A program made the translations under genes and the position numbers. Of a stretch of 64,000 nt of DNA, positions 35,829-46,082 are shown one piece after another (within the stretch, counting starts at the first letter, position 1; the number at the start of each line of letters is the position of its first letter). This DNA comes from Gnetum montanum (lineage: Eukaryota; Streptophyta; Gnetopsida; Gnetales; Gnetaceae): NCBI GenBank assembly GCA_015680685.1, contig MNCI01005623.1, forward strand, positions 890,226 to 954,225. Reading direction: 5' to 3'. The notes beneath the pieces were generated by a model that had not been told where the DNA came from, ran no database searches, and saw only the letters and a program-made list of their open reading frames with translations.

Positions 35829-38800
35829 TCACGGGTTTAGCGAGACATAAGGCTGAGATGCTTTGCCAAGGCCTTTGTCTACATCATTGCCTCCCACTTG
35901 GAAGGGCAACTCAACCCACATGCTCTCATGTTGGGAACCGACTTGCTGAGCCGATTCCTCTGCTGAATGGTCAGTGTGTGCTATGACAGGTGCTCCCTTC
36001 TTAGAGGTTATGACCTTTGAGCCCTGTTCCATGTCTACGTTGTGGATTTCTTGCATTGCTACCTTTTCACCATGGATCACCACCTCCCTACCTATGTAAG
36101 GTAGATGGATCTCTTGGTGTATAGGTAAGGAGACGGCCCTAAGTTGTGCTAACCTAGATCTCCCTAAAATTAGGTTAAACCCAGGCATTTCCTGACCACA
36201 ATGAACATTGCATTCATGGGGAACTGGTCCCCTGCCACGAAGTCTACGTGGACTATGCCCTTCACCATGACCCAGGCCCCATTGAATGACCTTATACATG
36301 ACATTCTTGTATACTTGATCTGGTTGACCAAACCCAACTTGTCCATAATAGGGATGGGGATGACGTTGGTAGCAGCCCCATCATCCACATGTACCCTCCA
36401 GATCCAATGTTGGCCAACCCGAATTATGATAGATAGGGGTGCTATAGTCACCTGGCCCCTTTCAGGATCTTCCCTGATGGAACTATCGTAGAAAGTGAGT
36501 TGAGACTATTCTAGCTCTACAAACGCAAGGGGAAGCATGACTGAATGAATTTCTTCCTCTTCCGTTGGCATGTCTTCGTTAACTGGAATCGTCGTCAACA
36601 TGCTGTTTAGAGTCTCATGGTGTGGAACGGAAGTCATGATTAGGTCATACAAGCTCAGTGTAGTGTTGTTCTATTTTAGAGCTTGTTTGACCTAAGAGAG
36701 GGCATCTAGAAGATCTTTTCCACCCCCCTATTTACCGCCTTCCTTCTCTTCTATTCATCCTAGGAGACAAATTTCCCAAGGAGGGGCAATTTTGGATCTG
36801 GGTTCATACCCTTCTTGGCGGGGTAGTGTGGACTATGTGGTTGTAGTAATGTTCCTCTTTGGTGATGAGGGTGTAGATGCAGGGGATGAAGACGTAGGCT
36901 TGAAAGTACCTAGGGCAATGCTTCCCTTCGATGTCTCACTTGCGAAGCGCACTTCTCATTTTTTTAGGACGAGAAGACTGTGTGGCTACCTTACAAGGGG
37001 TAGGAGCTGTTGAAGAAGTTGTCCCTCTAATGACAAACAGAGCTAATGGTGTTAATAGGTGAGGTGGTGTGGTTTTGCTAATAGGTGGTGTGGGTGTGGA
37101 TGCTCGGGGAGGAACCCTCAGGATAAACAGTTGCTGCAATCTTTGGTCAGCTGCTCACAGTTCTTGTGCACTATGCCAAGGCACGTAGATCAGAAATGGT
37201 TGTAGGGGCAGCCAAGGATCACTGTCAATGCTGATGGTGTTGATAACATAACCAGCATTGTTGGCATTGAGGGGATCCATGTAGACATGCAAGGATTGAT
37301 TTTTGGGACCTACTAGGTTGCTTTTGTCCAACACTAGTTTCCCCTGATCAATCAACCTTTGGATGTCATCTTGTAATGCCAAATAGTAATTCGTGTTGTG
37401 ACCACACTATTGGTGGTAGTCACAAAACCTATCTAGCCTAAAACCCTTAGGAACTGGAGGCTCATTAGGCAAGGCCAAAGAGGGGTTCCTAAGGAGCTCA
37501 CAGTAGCGTTGGTGTCTCCTGAATCCTTCCTCTAACATTTGCTTATGTTGGATGTGCCGCACTGCCAGTAGCTACTTTAGAAGCTCTGAAGGCCTGAGAG
37601 GAAGTGGGGTATACTTTGAGTGATCTTTGCACTCAAAGTTCAGTTTGGGTTATGCAGATGTCTTGGGTGCAGGTATGGCAAGTTGTGGTGCATGGCCCTA
37701 CTTGGGTGTGGGATTAGCTGGGAGTGTGGCCGATTTCTTATTTTTCTTGTTACCATTGTTATGAGGCTTGGGCTTCGCTTTGGTCACCACAACGGCCACT
37801 GTGGTTGTTGGGGCCTTGCCCTTATCCTTCTTTATGAAGGTGTTTTTGTAGGCAACATAGGTCGGTTCTTTGCTCACCTTGGCCACATCTTATATGCTCT
37901 TAGTCTAAGCGAAGGCCTGACTAAGAGTGCAAGGAGCGAGGTAGTACAATTTAGACTTGATGAAGTCATTCACTGCATCCTTAAAGATGGCCAGCAAGTG
38001 GGCCTCCGCGATGGGCTCGCGGATTTCATTAAGGGTTACACTCCAATGCTGAATGAACTTTTGGACCTGCTCTAGAGGATCTTGCTTCATGCTTATCAAC
38101 TGATCCAATGTGATTTCTGGCTTCAATTTGTACTTGAAGCACATCATGAATTAGGTTAGAAGATCCTCTAGAGTTGAAATAGATGAGCATGGCAGTGTGC
38201 GATACCAATCCAAGGCTCTCCCAACTAGGGACATAGCAAAAACACGAATAATCGTGTGTGGCCATTGTTTCATCAGAAGGGATTCAGACCTAAAGGTAAT
38301 AAGATGTGTGTTGGGATCTCCCTCCCCATTGTATTTCATGAAGTGTGGGAGGGACATCCTTGGGGGTAATGTCAATGGATGGATTGTTGGGCTGATGGGG
38401 TCGTCCTGGTAGAAATCCATGACTTGTACCGTGTCAAACTCGACATCCTTGAGGCATTTTATTTCCTCAGTAAGGGTCTAGATGAGCTAGAATGCTTGGT
38501 CTAGACCCTGAGAAAACGTAGATGGTTGGGGAACTACCGAAACAGCTCCCATCTGTGGAATGACAGGGGTGGCAGCGTGAGCCACCGATGGTACTATTGG
38601 GGTGGCCCCAGTGACATGTGTTGCTTGTGGCATCCACCAACCGATGGGTGGTGTCATCAAAGGCACTACCAAGGGTTGTGCCACGGGATAGAATGTTTGC
38701 GGAATAGACCAGATCCTCACGCTAGGTGGTATCATTTGTGGCACTTGGTAGGTTTGTTGACAAATGTGGTATGATATTTGCGATGGTAGCATAGCAGGGG

Positions 38801-39620
38801 GAACAGAGAATGGGGTCCATCACGTTGATGGCCCTGGGCTCACTGTTGATGGTGTGACATACGTAAATGTGAGAATGGAAGCGGAAGCTGTGTATGGTTG
38901 CAAAGCCAGTATGGTGTGCACATGTGGCAGGGTAGCCGTGATTGGTGTGTGATGCGCTACAGGGATGTATTGATGAATAGTTTGCAAAGGAATAGTGGCT
39001 ATAAACGAAACAAATGAAACCAGTGAAACAGGGCATTGATACGTAGAGGGGTTGACATGGTTACCCATTGCAAATGTGACTACGAGCTGAAAAAACATAG
39101 GTGTGATCACGAAGGGAGTAGCGACAGACAACTGGTTAGTCCAGAAGGACTGGGTAGGAGGGACGATAACGGGGTTAGTTTGACCTCCCCCATTTTATTG
39201 GGAATCAAGTTCCTCCTATCCATCCTGGAACGCTTCTTCATGGTTAGATGCCATGTCTTGTTCCTCCCTAAGTCTAACCAACTAGATCAACTGGTCTAGA
39301 TGCCATTAGTTCATCTGTGTTAAAGGGATGGTAGCACCGGGAGTGGGAACAAATTCCTTCCCGTTGCAGTAAGAAAACTTGAAGCTACATTTGTCTTTGA
39401 GTTCATGCACATCCAAGGGCATATTTGCCTACATCTTCACACAGAGGAAGTTATAGCATTCATGCTGCTAGGCCAAGCCCTCAGGTCCCCGGTTTTGGAT
39501 CTTGAGGGACCAACGTGTTTCCAACATTGGGTTGAGTGGTTTTTCGGCAATAGTGATTCCTTGAACTGTGATGGAAATCTTGATGTTGAAGGTGTTATCA
39601 ACGGTACTCAATAAAGCCAT
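35829..39620 (-). pseudogene. Element 3 gag-protease, degenerate
   Basis: Minus strand, start ATG at 39620. N-terminal domain with YNFLCVKM and KFSYCNGKEFVP (39480-39350); a Thr/Pro/Val-rich middle (39131-38487); capsid-like core with KYNGEGDPNTHLITF, FAMSLVGRALDWY and LKPEITLDQLISMKQDPLEQV (38420-37905); a Lys-rich stretch with KGKAPTTTVAVVV (37886-37698); a knuckle region near 37420; a short PFLIYVP / LFILRVP linker (37200-36940); and retropepsin with VHVDDGAATNVIP and FNLILGRSRLA (36451-35829). The tail has WVELPFQVGG. The reading frame is broken by stops and by a frameshift in the protease (36170-36300 overlaps two frames). Confidence 0.82.
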
Positions 39621-40005
39621 TGTTAAGGTAAATAGTTTTGCAGATGGAAAGAAAAAGCAAAGAAATTGGAAACCAATCAAAAAGGCTTTATGTCTTGCAG
39701 GGTTCCCGAGGAATCGTCGAAGCAACTGATCTGTACCACACGATGCGTAAACAACCGTAAAATGGTTTCACGTTTACGCTAGTGCGCAATAGGGTATAGA
39801 ACACTTGCAAGACTACCATAAAATAGGCAAGTCAACTGGCAGTTAGAGGATTTATGTCCTGTAGGATTCTTGAGGAACCGTCGAGGTGACTGATCTGCAC
39901 CACATGATGTGTAAACAACCACAAATGGGTGTCAAGTTTATGCTGATGCGTTTCAGGGTGCAGAATGCTTACAGGACAACCATGACACATGGAAAGGGCA
40001 CCAAA
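39621..40005. repeat. Element 3 leader with a tandem duplication of about 164 bp
   Basis: A block beginning TGTCTTGCAGG at 39691 recurs from 39855 (TGTCCTGTAGG) through the CTGATCTG...CACRYGATGYGTAAACAACC part. It lies between PBS and gag start. Confidence 0.7.
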
Positions 40006-40024
40006 GGCCCTCCTTCTAGCACCA
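40006..40024 (-). other. Element 3 primer binding site
   Basis: The minus strand reads TGGTGCTAGAAGGAGGGCC, six bases after the LTR end, and is identical to element 1. The primer tRNA would end GGCCCTCCTTCTAGCACCA; I do not recognise which tRNA that is. Confidence 0.75.
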
Positions 40025-40030
40025 GAAAAC

Positions 40031-41731
40031 TGTAGCGACCAAAAATGTCAGCGGTTGGAAAACACTGAGAGGTCATCGGTCATTGATAGTCTTAACCCTG
40101 AATCCACTAGAGGGTCGTGCTAGATAAACGGAAATGACGTGCCCTGAATAGTCTAGTCAATCAAACAGGGACTTAGTCGGTGTCAATATAACCTTTTGTA
40201 AATGGATAGTTTGAAAATGAAACTTCTAGCATAAAATGGTAACTTTAAATGCAAAAGAGACCAAAAATAATGTAAAAATGCAATGGTAAGCAAGAAAACA
40301 AAGTAAATTGTAGTTAGAAAAATACACCACTTCAAGAACACAACTTCACTCTATCAAGGTGGATACAATTGATTATGCAGTGCTGAGCAGCGTTGAGATC
40401 CCAAGAGCAACCAAGACATTTAGAGTAAGACAACTGTGTACTTGAACGCGGACTCGGGGGTTAACAATGTAGAATACTCTGGGGATAGCAGGAAGGAGCA
40501 GAATAAGATGCCAAACGGGATTGTCAACTATTTACAGTATCAAACAAGATGCTTACAATGCTTAGGAATACAATACTAACTTTTTTCTCGCTTGCTAGCT
40601 AAGGGACTAGCCAACCGACCCCAAGACTGAAAGATGTCCCAAGGATCTTGAGATTACAAGAAGATCTTTTGAACATTGCTCATTGGAGTATTTATAGGGC
40701 CAAGGGCATGCAAAAGGTACGGTTTGGATGCCATGTGTCTTGGGCTTGTGTTGACTTATCTATGTTGCATGGGCGTGCATGACTGTTGGATGTGCATGTC
40801 CGTTGGACGAGCCTGCCATGCTGTAATTGCAAACCTACAATGCTATAATTGTGTCATCAAAGCTTGGAGATGTGTGCCAATGGTGCAATTAGGTGAAGTG
40901 CATTGATGTGGTGTAATTTTCTACTACGCCATGTCGTGCTTTGTAGCGTAGCGTGTGGGCATAGTGTAGCAACTTGTTATGCCACGCTACGCTATACTGC
41001 GTAGCATAGTGTAGCCACCGATTTGAAGTAAAAACTTGTGTCGCATCCTACTGCATGTGCTAGAAACCTTTGAAGTGCATTGACTTGTCCTTTGCACTAC
41101 AAATCTTGTGAACTTGCTAAGCCTGCCCTTTTAGATGCCTTTTGTTATTCCCGTAGAGTTGCTACGCTATGCTACACTATGTAGCATAGCATAGCATAGC
41201 AACCGAGACAGCTTGTTTTTTTTGTTTTTTTGCTAAGTTTGCTACTTGCTGGTGAAGGAGCCATTGCTGAAGACTTGGAGTCGAGTGAAGCAACTACTTT
41301 CAAAGACCAGAGGCACTAACTTAGTGCGATTGGAAATCACCAAGTCAACCGAGACTTCCTGTCTTACTCTCGCTACGCTATGTTACACTGCTTAGCGTGG
41401 CATAGCATAGCAGCTTGTCTTGCAACAATTTGTGGTTGACTATTTGAGCAACTATCTCCTGAAGCCTTCTACGCTATATAGCATGGTGTAGCGTAGCAAA
41501 CCCCTTAACTTAGAAAACTTGCCAAACTCTTTTGTGCATTTTGAGCACCATCAACAACTCTCCACATTGCTTCTGTGTAGGCTGTCAACTAGATGAATTA
41601 CCTAGCTAGAAAATTTACCAAACTGAACAGCCTAAACTCAAGACATTCACTTCTTGCCAAAGTGACATGATGCTGCCTAAATTGCATCAGCCCGGTGAAG
41701 CAAGGATGCCCTGAAAATTTGGGGTGTTTCA
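40031..41731 (-). repeat. Element 3 right (5') LTR
   Basis: Starts TGTAGCGACC, ends GGGGTGTTTCA. It carries palindromes such as GCTATGCTAC-ACTAT-GTAGCATAGC at about 41168-41192 and GCTACGCTAT...ATAGTGTAGC at about 40985-41015. Confidence 0.9.
40688..40696 (-). promoter_or_regulatory. Candidate TATA box, element 3 5' LTR
   Basis: Minus strand TATAAATAC, at the same relative place as 28655-28664 in the other LTR and 50106-50115 in element 1. Confidence 0.5.
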
Positions 41732-41903
41732 CTAGGTAGGTCAAATGTGTATGTTGACATCCTATATCTACAGGGTCCTAGTGGACCCCAAGATGTTTTT
41801 GCTAACTTATGCTATTTAATTTTTGCAAAGTTTAATTTAATGATTTTACCAAAAATGCATCTAGTATATCCTAATGCTTCATATGTTGCTTTTGCCATTG
41901 TAG

Positions 41904-44900
41904 CATTTTGCTAAAATCCATCCTAGTCATTGTGGACCTCATTGGAATTCTTTGTTGCATGAGTGAGGCTATGCCCAACACACTTGCACCAGATATGTGG
42001 GTGCATTATCAGGTAGTGTGGTTCTAGCCAGGGGCATCCTAGTTCCTAGCATTTTTTCTATAGTACTTTAGTGTGATGATGTGGTCATACTTAACGACAA
42101 AGGCTACAAGTGTCATCATCAAGACATTTTTTCCTGGGGCTAATCAAGACATATTGAGATTTATGTCTAATGAACCCACTACTGGTGATGATGGAGTACG
42201 TGGTTCTAGATAAGGCCCCAAGGGCACTCATCCCTTATCTAAGATTTGACAAATGCTGGAGTTCTCTTACTATAATAAGAGAAACACCCTCTTTATTGTA
42301 GAACCCACCTAGAACTATATACTACATCAAAGGATGAGTGCTCTTATGATTTTTGCATTGTGTTCTTTGCCACTAACTCATGCTAACTTTGCTAATTGTG
42401 TATGCTTGTTGCCAAATTCAGAGTTGATGATCAAGGTCTCCATAATGAGGATGAGGCCCTTTTCTTGACTTGCACCATGCTAGAGGTGTTCTTCTCTAGT
42501 TCAAATGTTTGGGAGGCTATTCCTAAATAGCTAGGGATTATTTAAAGGATTACCTGAAGTGGTACTTGAAGGCATTCGAGTGGTCCAGGACCTATGATTA
42601 GCTTGATGAGGAGTGGGCTAGTGGTAAGCCCAATCTCAAGGAGCTTCTTTCACCACCACCTCCATCCTGCATACCATTTGTTCCACATAAGCATCTATCA
42701 TTTAGACTCATATGCTTGCTCACATGTGCACTTGTTAATTTGCTTTTACATGATTTTAACACTATTTTTGCCTATGTTGTAGCTACAATTGCTTTAGAAG
42801 AGCTGACAATGATTGCCATAGGCCACACTAAGGCCATCCGCATCATGAAATATGGTGATGTGGAGGGTGCACAACATTGGTTGTGCCATCAAGCCTCAAA
42901 GGAATTGGCTAGTTAGCTCACACGTGTTGGGTTGATAGACCTATTTTTGGCCTTTAGCCCAAGCATTCCAATGGCCAAGATGGTCACCATCGTAGACTCC
43001 TTCAGCAATGATGTTCATCACTTTGTCACCTGCATGCACAGAGTGAGGGTAGTTCTGGACCTTAACAAGGCCTTCTTTACTAACCTCTTTGGCCTCTCCA
43101 CTAATGGCTCATTGGTTGTTAACAAGGCTAACAGAGAGGTGGACCATAGAGGAGAGATCAAGGAGTGGTTGGAAGTCACTCGATCTCACAAAGGCATCCC
43201 AATTAAAGGCATGCATGTGCATGAGGTTTGGGAGCTCTACCCTCTCTTTTGTGCTTGTGCCTTTCCAAAGTTGCTCTCTAAAGGGAAAATTCTTGGGATG
43301 GAGAAAGTATGGATGATGAAGGACATGCTGTAAGAGGGCATGAGGTTCAATTAGGCCTCTTACATCACCACCAGGCTACACACAAATATAGGTGAGGTCT
43401 CATGTACACTTCGTACCATATCTATGAAAGTTTGCAGAGCTCCTAGTGGTTCAAGATAGTAGGCAATGGATACTACAAGACTATGAGTAGCTATCTAAGC
43501 CTTGGGTAAAGAATATATTTACAATCACTTTCTCAGAGAACCCCCCTAAGGAGATCAATGAGTCATACTTAGTGACAACCAAAGGTTACCTAGGGTGGTC
43601 ACACTATTTCCATGATAACATAGGTGAGTGTCCCCTATTTTTTATTAGGGATGTGAACAAGACCAACCACTATATTGTGGAAATGGTGGTTCCCTCCAAG
43701 GCAAAGATCAAGAAGCCATGCCTAGTGGAGGAGATTGCTCCTATAGTTGAACAAGCAAGTGTTAAGAAGGTTCCCTCAAGATCCCAAGCTTGCGCATGGA
43801 TGTTGTAGGTTAGTATATGTATAGATGTATTTTCTTTATATTTTTATGTTTATATTTTTAGTGTTTTTCACAATGCTATGCTATTGCTAAGATGTTATGT
43901 TTGTAAATTAGGCAAGATGACTACTAAAGTGGTAGTAGAAATAGTAGCAGAGATGGCCTCTCCTCAAGCTAAGGAGGAGGTGATGCATAAGGAGGAGCTA
44001 CATGAGGTTGTAGACACCCTTCACCAGTTTAAGGCAAAGGGGCTATTTCACCTTGATGAGGGTGATTTTTCTAGCCTCTTCGATGGTGTGTAGCTAGAAG
44101 ACCCCTTTCTCTCACACCTAAGGGCTTGCTAGGTAATTTCCTTTAAGTTGCCATTTTTTGTTGCTCTTTCACTCTTGCATCTTTGGCTATTTAGTCTGTT
44201 GCTTAGTGTAATGTTGGGTTGTAACCTTAGATGTACTTGCTAGTAGTCCACCACCTGCATCTACCTACTACATGAAGCTATGGGTAGAAATGTTGGACAA
44301 GTTTGTCTTCATGGAAGGCATCATGGAGGATATGGTAGACTACCCACACCAAATAGATCCCAAGCTTGATATGCATGTTTTTGTTTTGCTTTTGTTGCTT
44401 CACTAATTCCAATTCCTAGTTTATGACTAATGTTGATTTGCATGTTGCATACCAACAAGTTCTAACCTTTGCTGGCATATGAACCAAGTGGCTAAAGTAG
44501 GTGTCATCCTTAAGTACCCTCCTAAAGTGAAGCAGGTGCCTTGCCATGTGTATGAGGTAGCCAACAAGTGCATGCTTTCCTACACGAAATAATTATGGAT
44601 CTACAAGTGCTCAAATGAGCACCTGTGGAAACACATACATGAACTTCAAGAGAGAGTGATGAGTCAAGATAAAAAGATCAAGGACCTTCAATATTGATAT
44701 GACTTCTTGATGGTTTGATCACGGGGAGATAGTACCTGGAAGGCTACAGAGATCGACTACGCTAGGTATTGGTTACCCATCTAAGCTAAGAACAAGGGCA
44801 CCTAGAAGATCATTGAGTAGTAGCTACAAATGGATTTACCTACCTAGAAAAATTAGGATTGGAAGAATTTTAGTGCTAAGGTGTGCAAGTGTGGGCATAC

Positions 44901-45452
44901 ACAGAAGAACCACAAACACCACTTTAAGCATGAGCAAGATGCATATCTTTAGCAGCTCAAGGAAGAGTCCATCAACCGCCACTACCTTGAGATGTTTTTT
45001 AAGGTGATTGGTGGGAGATGAGCCTTTGAGATATTTGTCCATCATACAATGGTTAGTGGTTCACCAAAGAGAGAGACTGTTATGCCCTCAATGGAGGCTT
45101 CATCTGCCACATTTTCCATGATGTCGCCCGCATGGACCACCATGGACAAAGACAAGACCCTTGTAGGAGTTAACTTTGGCTAGGAGAACTAGACATGGTT
45201 ATCTGAGGCCAAGATCCTCCAATGTTTGGAGGAGGACCTTAATAGCTTGACTCCATACATGGTTGATGCAGGCCCATCTTAGGTTAGTTTTTTGTGTTGT
45301 TTTATGCTTTTTGTATTAGGTTGCATATTGTACACTTTTTTACAAGTTTCTTATTTTTGTTGCATTATTGACAGGCACTAGGCGATATTGCAGGCCCTAG
45401 TAGTGCAATAGATGAAAATGAACCTCCACATCCACCTAGTACCACTAGTTGA
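41904..45452 (+). pseudogene. Antisense spliced gene in element 1, homologue of 16935-20663
   Basis: Plus strand, inside the element 1 spacer. Proposed exons: 41904-42012, 42072 to about 42335, about 42412-42620, 42783-43808, 43912-44132, 44231-44370, 44501-45282, 45375-45452. Matched segments: LVIVDLIGIL; FFPGANQDILRF; GLHNEDEALFL; GLIDLF..SIPMAKMVTIVDSF...FGLSTNG; a FAELLV-to-NPPKEINES run; VVDTLHQFKAKG; WVEMLDKFVF..IMEDM; GDSTWKATEIDYARYW; WKNFSAKVCKCGHTQKNHKH; MDKDKTL and AKILQCLEEDL; tail ENEPPHPPSTTS-stop. The donor GCTAGTG/GTAAG (42621) is identical in context to element 2 (17740), and both join in phase 1. Decay: donor GT to AT at 44371, a TAG for CAG at 45280-45282, and many in-frame stops. 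Function unknown. Confidence 0.73.
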
Positions 45453-46082
45453 GCATATCTTGATGTAGCCCTGCTATTGGATGTTCTTGCATTTTTTTGT
45501 TTATTTTTACTCTATGGTGCTAATGATCATGTTATGTATAATTATTGATATAAGATGTAGTGGAAATTTTGCTATATGGAATGTATGATGTGTAGATTGT
45601 TGTATTTATTTGTTATGTTAGATGATAATGATATGATGGATTGATTGCAATTAGGTTATAGCGATTTCTAGTTTTAGGCCATTTCAGGCCACGTGTGTAG
45701 ATAGCATGTTGATAGTTTTAAGCCATTCCAAGTCCCAATAATAGTTTAAGGTCTTTTCGGACCATGCAATGAAAAGGAGATCAATAGCTTTAGGCCATGT
45801 GATAATTTAAGGACTTTTCAAGTCATGGCATTTTTGTAATTTTGAATTTTATGATTTTATTCATTTTAAACTTGAGCAAGAGAAAATGTAAATTAAGAAA
45901 AACTACTCAAAAAAAAGAAATAAATGTGTAATGAGGAAAATAATGCAAAAATGAAAAAAACAAAGCTAAATATAAAATGCAAGAAAAATGCAAACAAGCA
46001 AGGTATGTAGAGGTGGGCATAGGTAGGCACCTAGCGCATGTTGGACTAAGGGGATGCCTTAGTCATGTAATTACTTCCTAAT
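45453..46082. repeat. Element 1 spacer, protease side, with hairpin units
   Basis: Units at about 45667-45840: GGCC-ATTTCA-GGCC, GGTC-TTTTCG-GACC and GACT-TTTCA-AGTC after TAGTTTA leads. The rest is AT-rich with no gene. It begins just after the antisense gene stop. Confidence 0.6.

Larger units (their letters stand above)
27999..41731 (-). mobile_element. Element 3: complete Tat-type gypsy element (13.7 kb) without the antisense gene
   Basis: LTRs at 27999-29630 and 40031-41731, both TGTAGYGACC...GGTGTTTCA. Flanks are CCAAG and CTAGG, which match after two transitions. The internal order on the minus strand is PBS, gag-protease (39620-35829), a short spacer of hairpin units (35700-34980), RT to integrase (34877-31416), hairpin array and PPT. 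It is about 6 kb shorter than element 2 because the protease-RT spacer lacks the antisense gene and the leader lacks the 34-bp array. Confidence 0.9.

Noticed and set aside
37620-38075. 151-codon plus-strand frame
   Set aside because: It lies opposite the conserved gag core of element 3; the minus-strand frames carry the known motifs.
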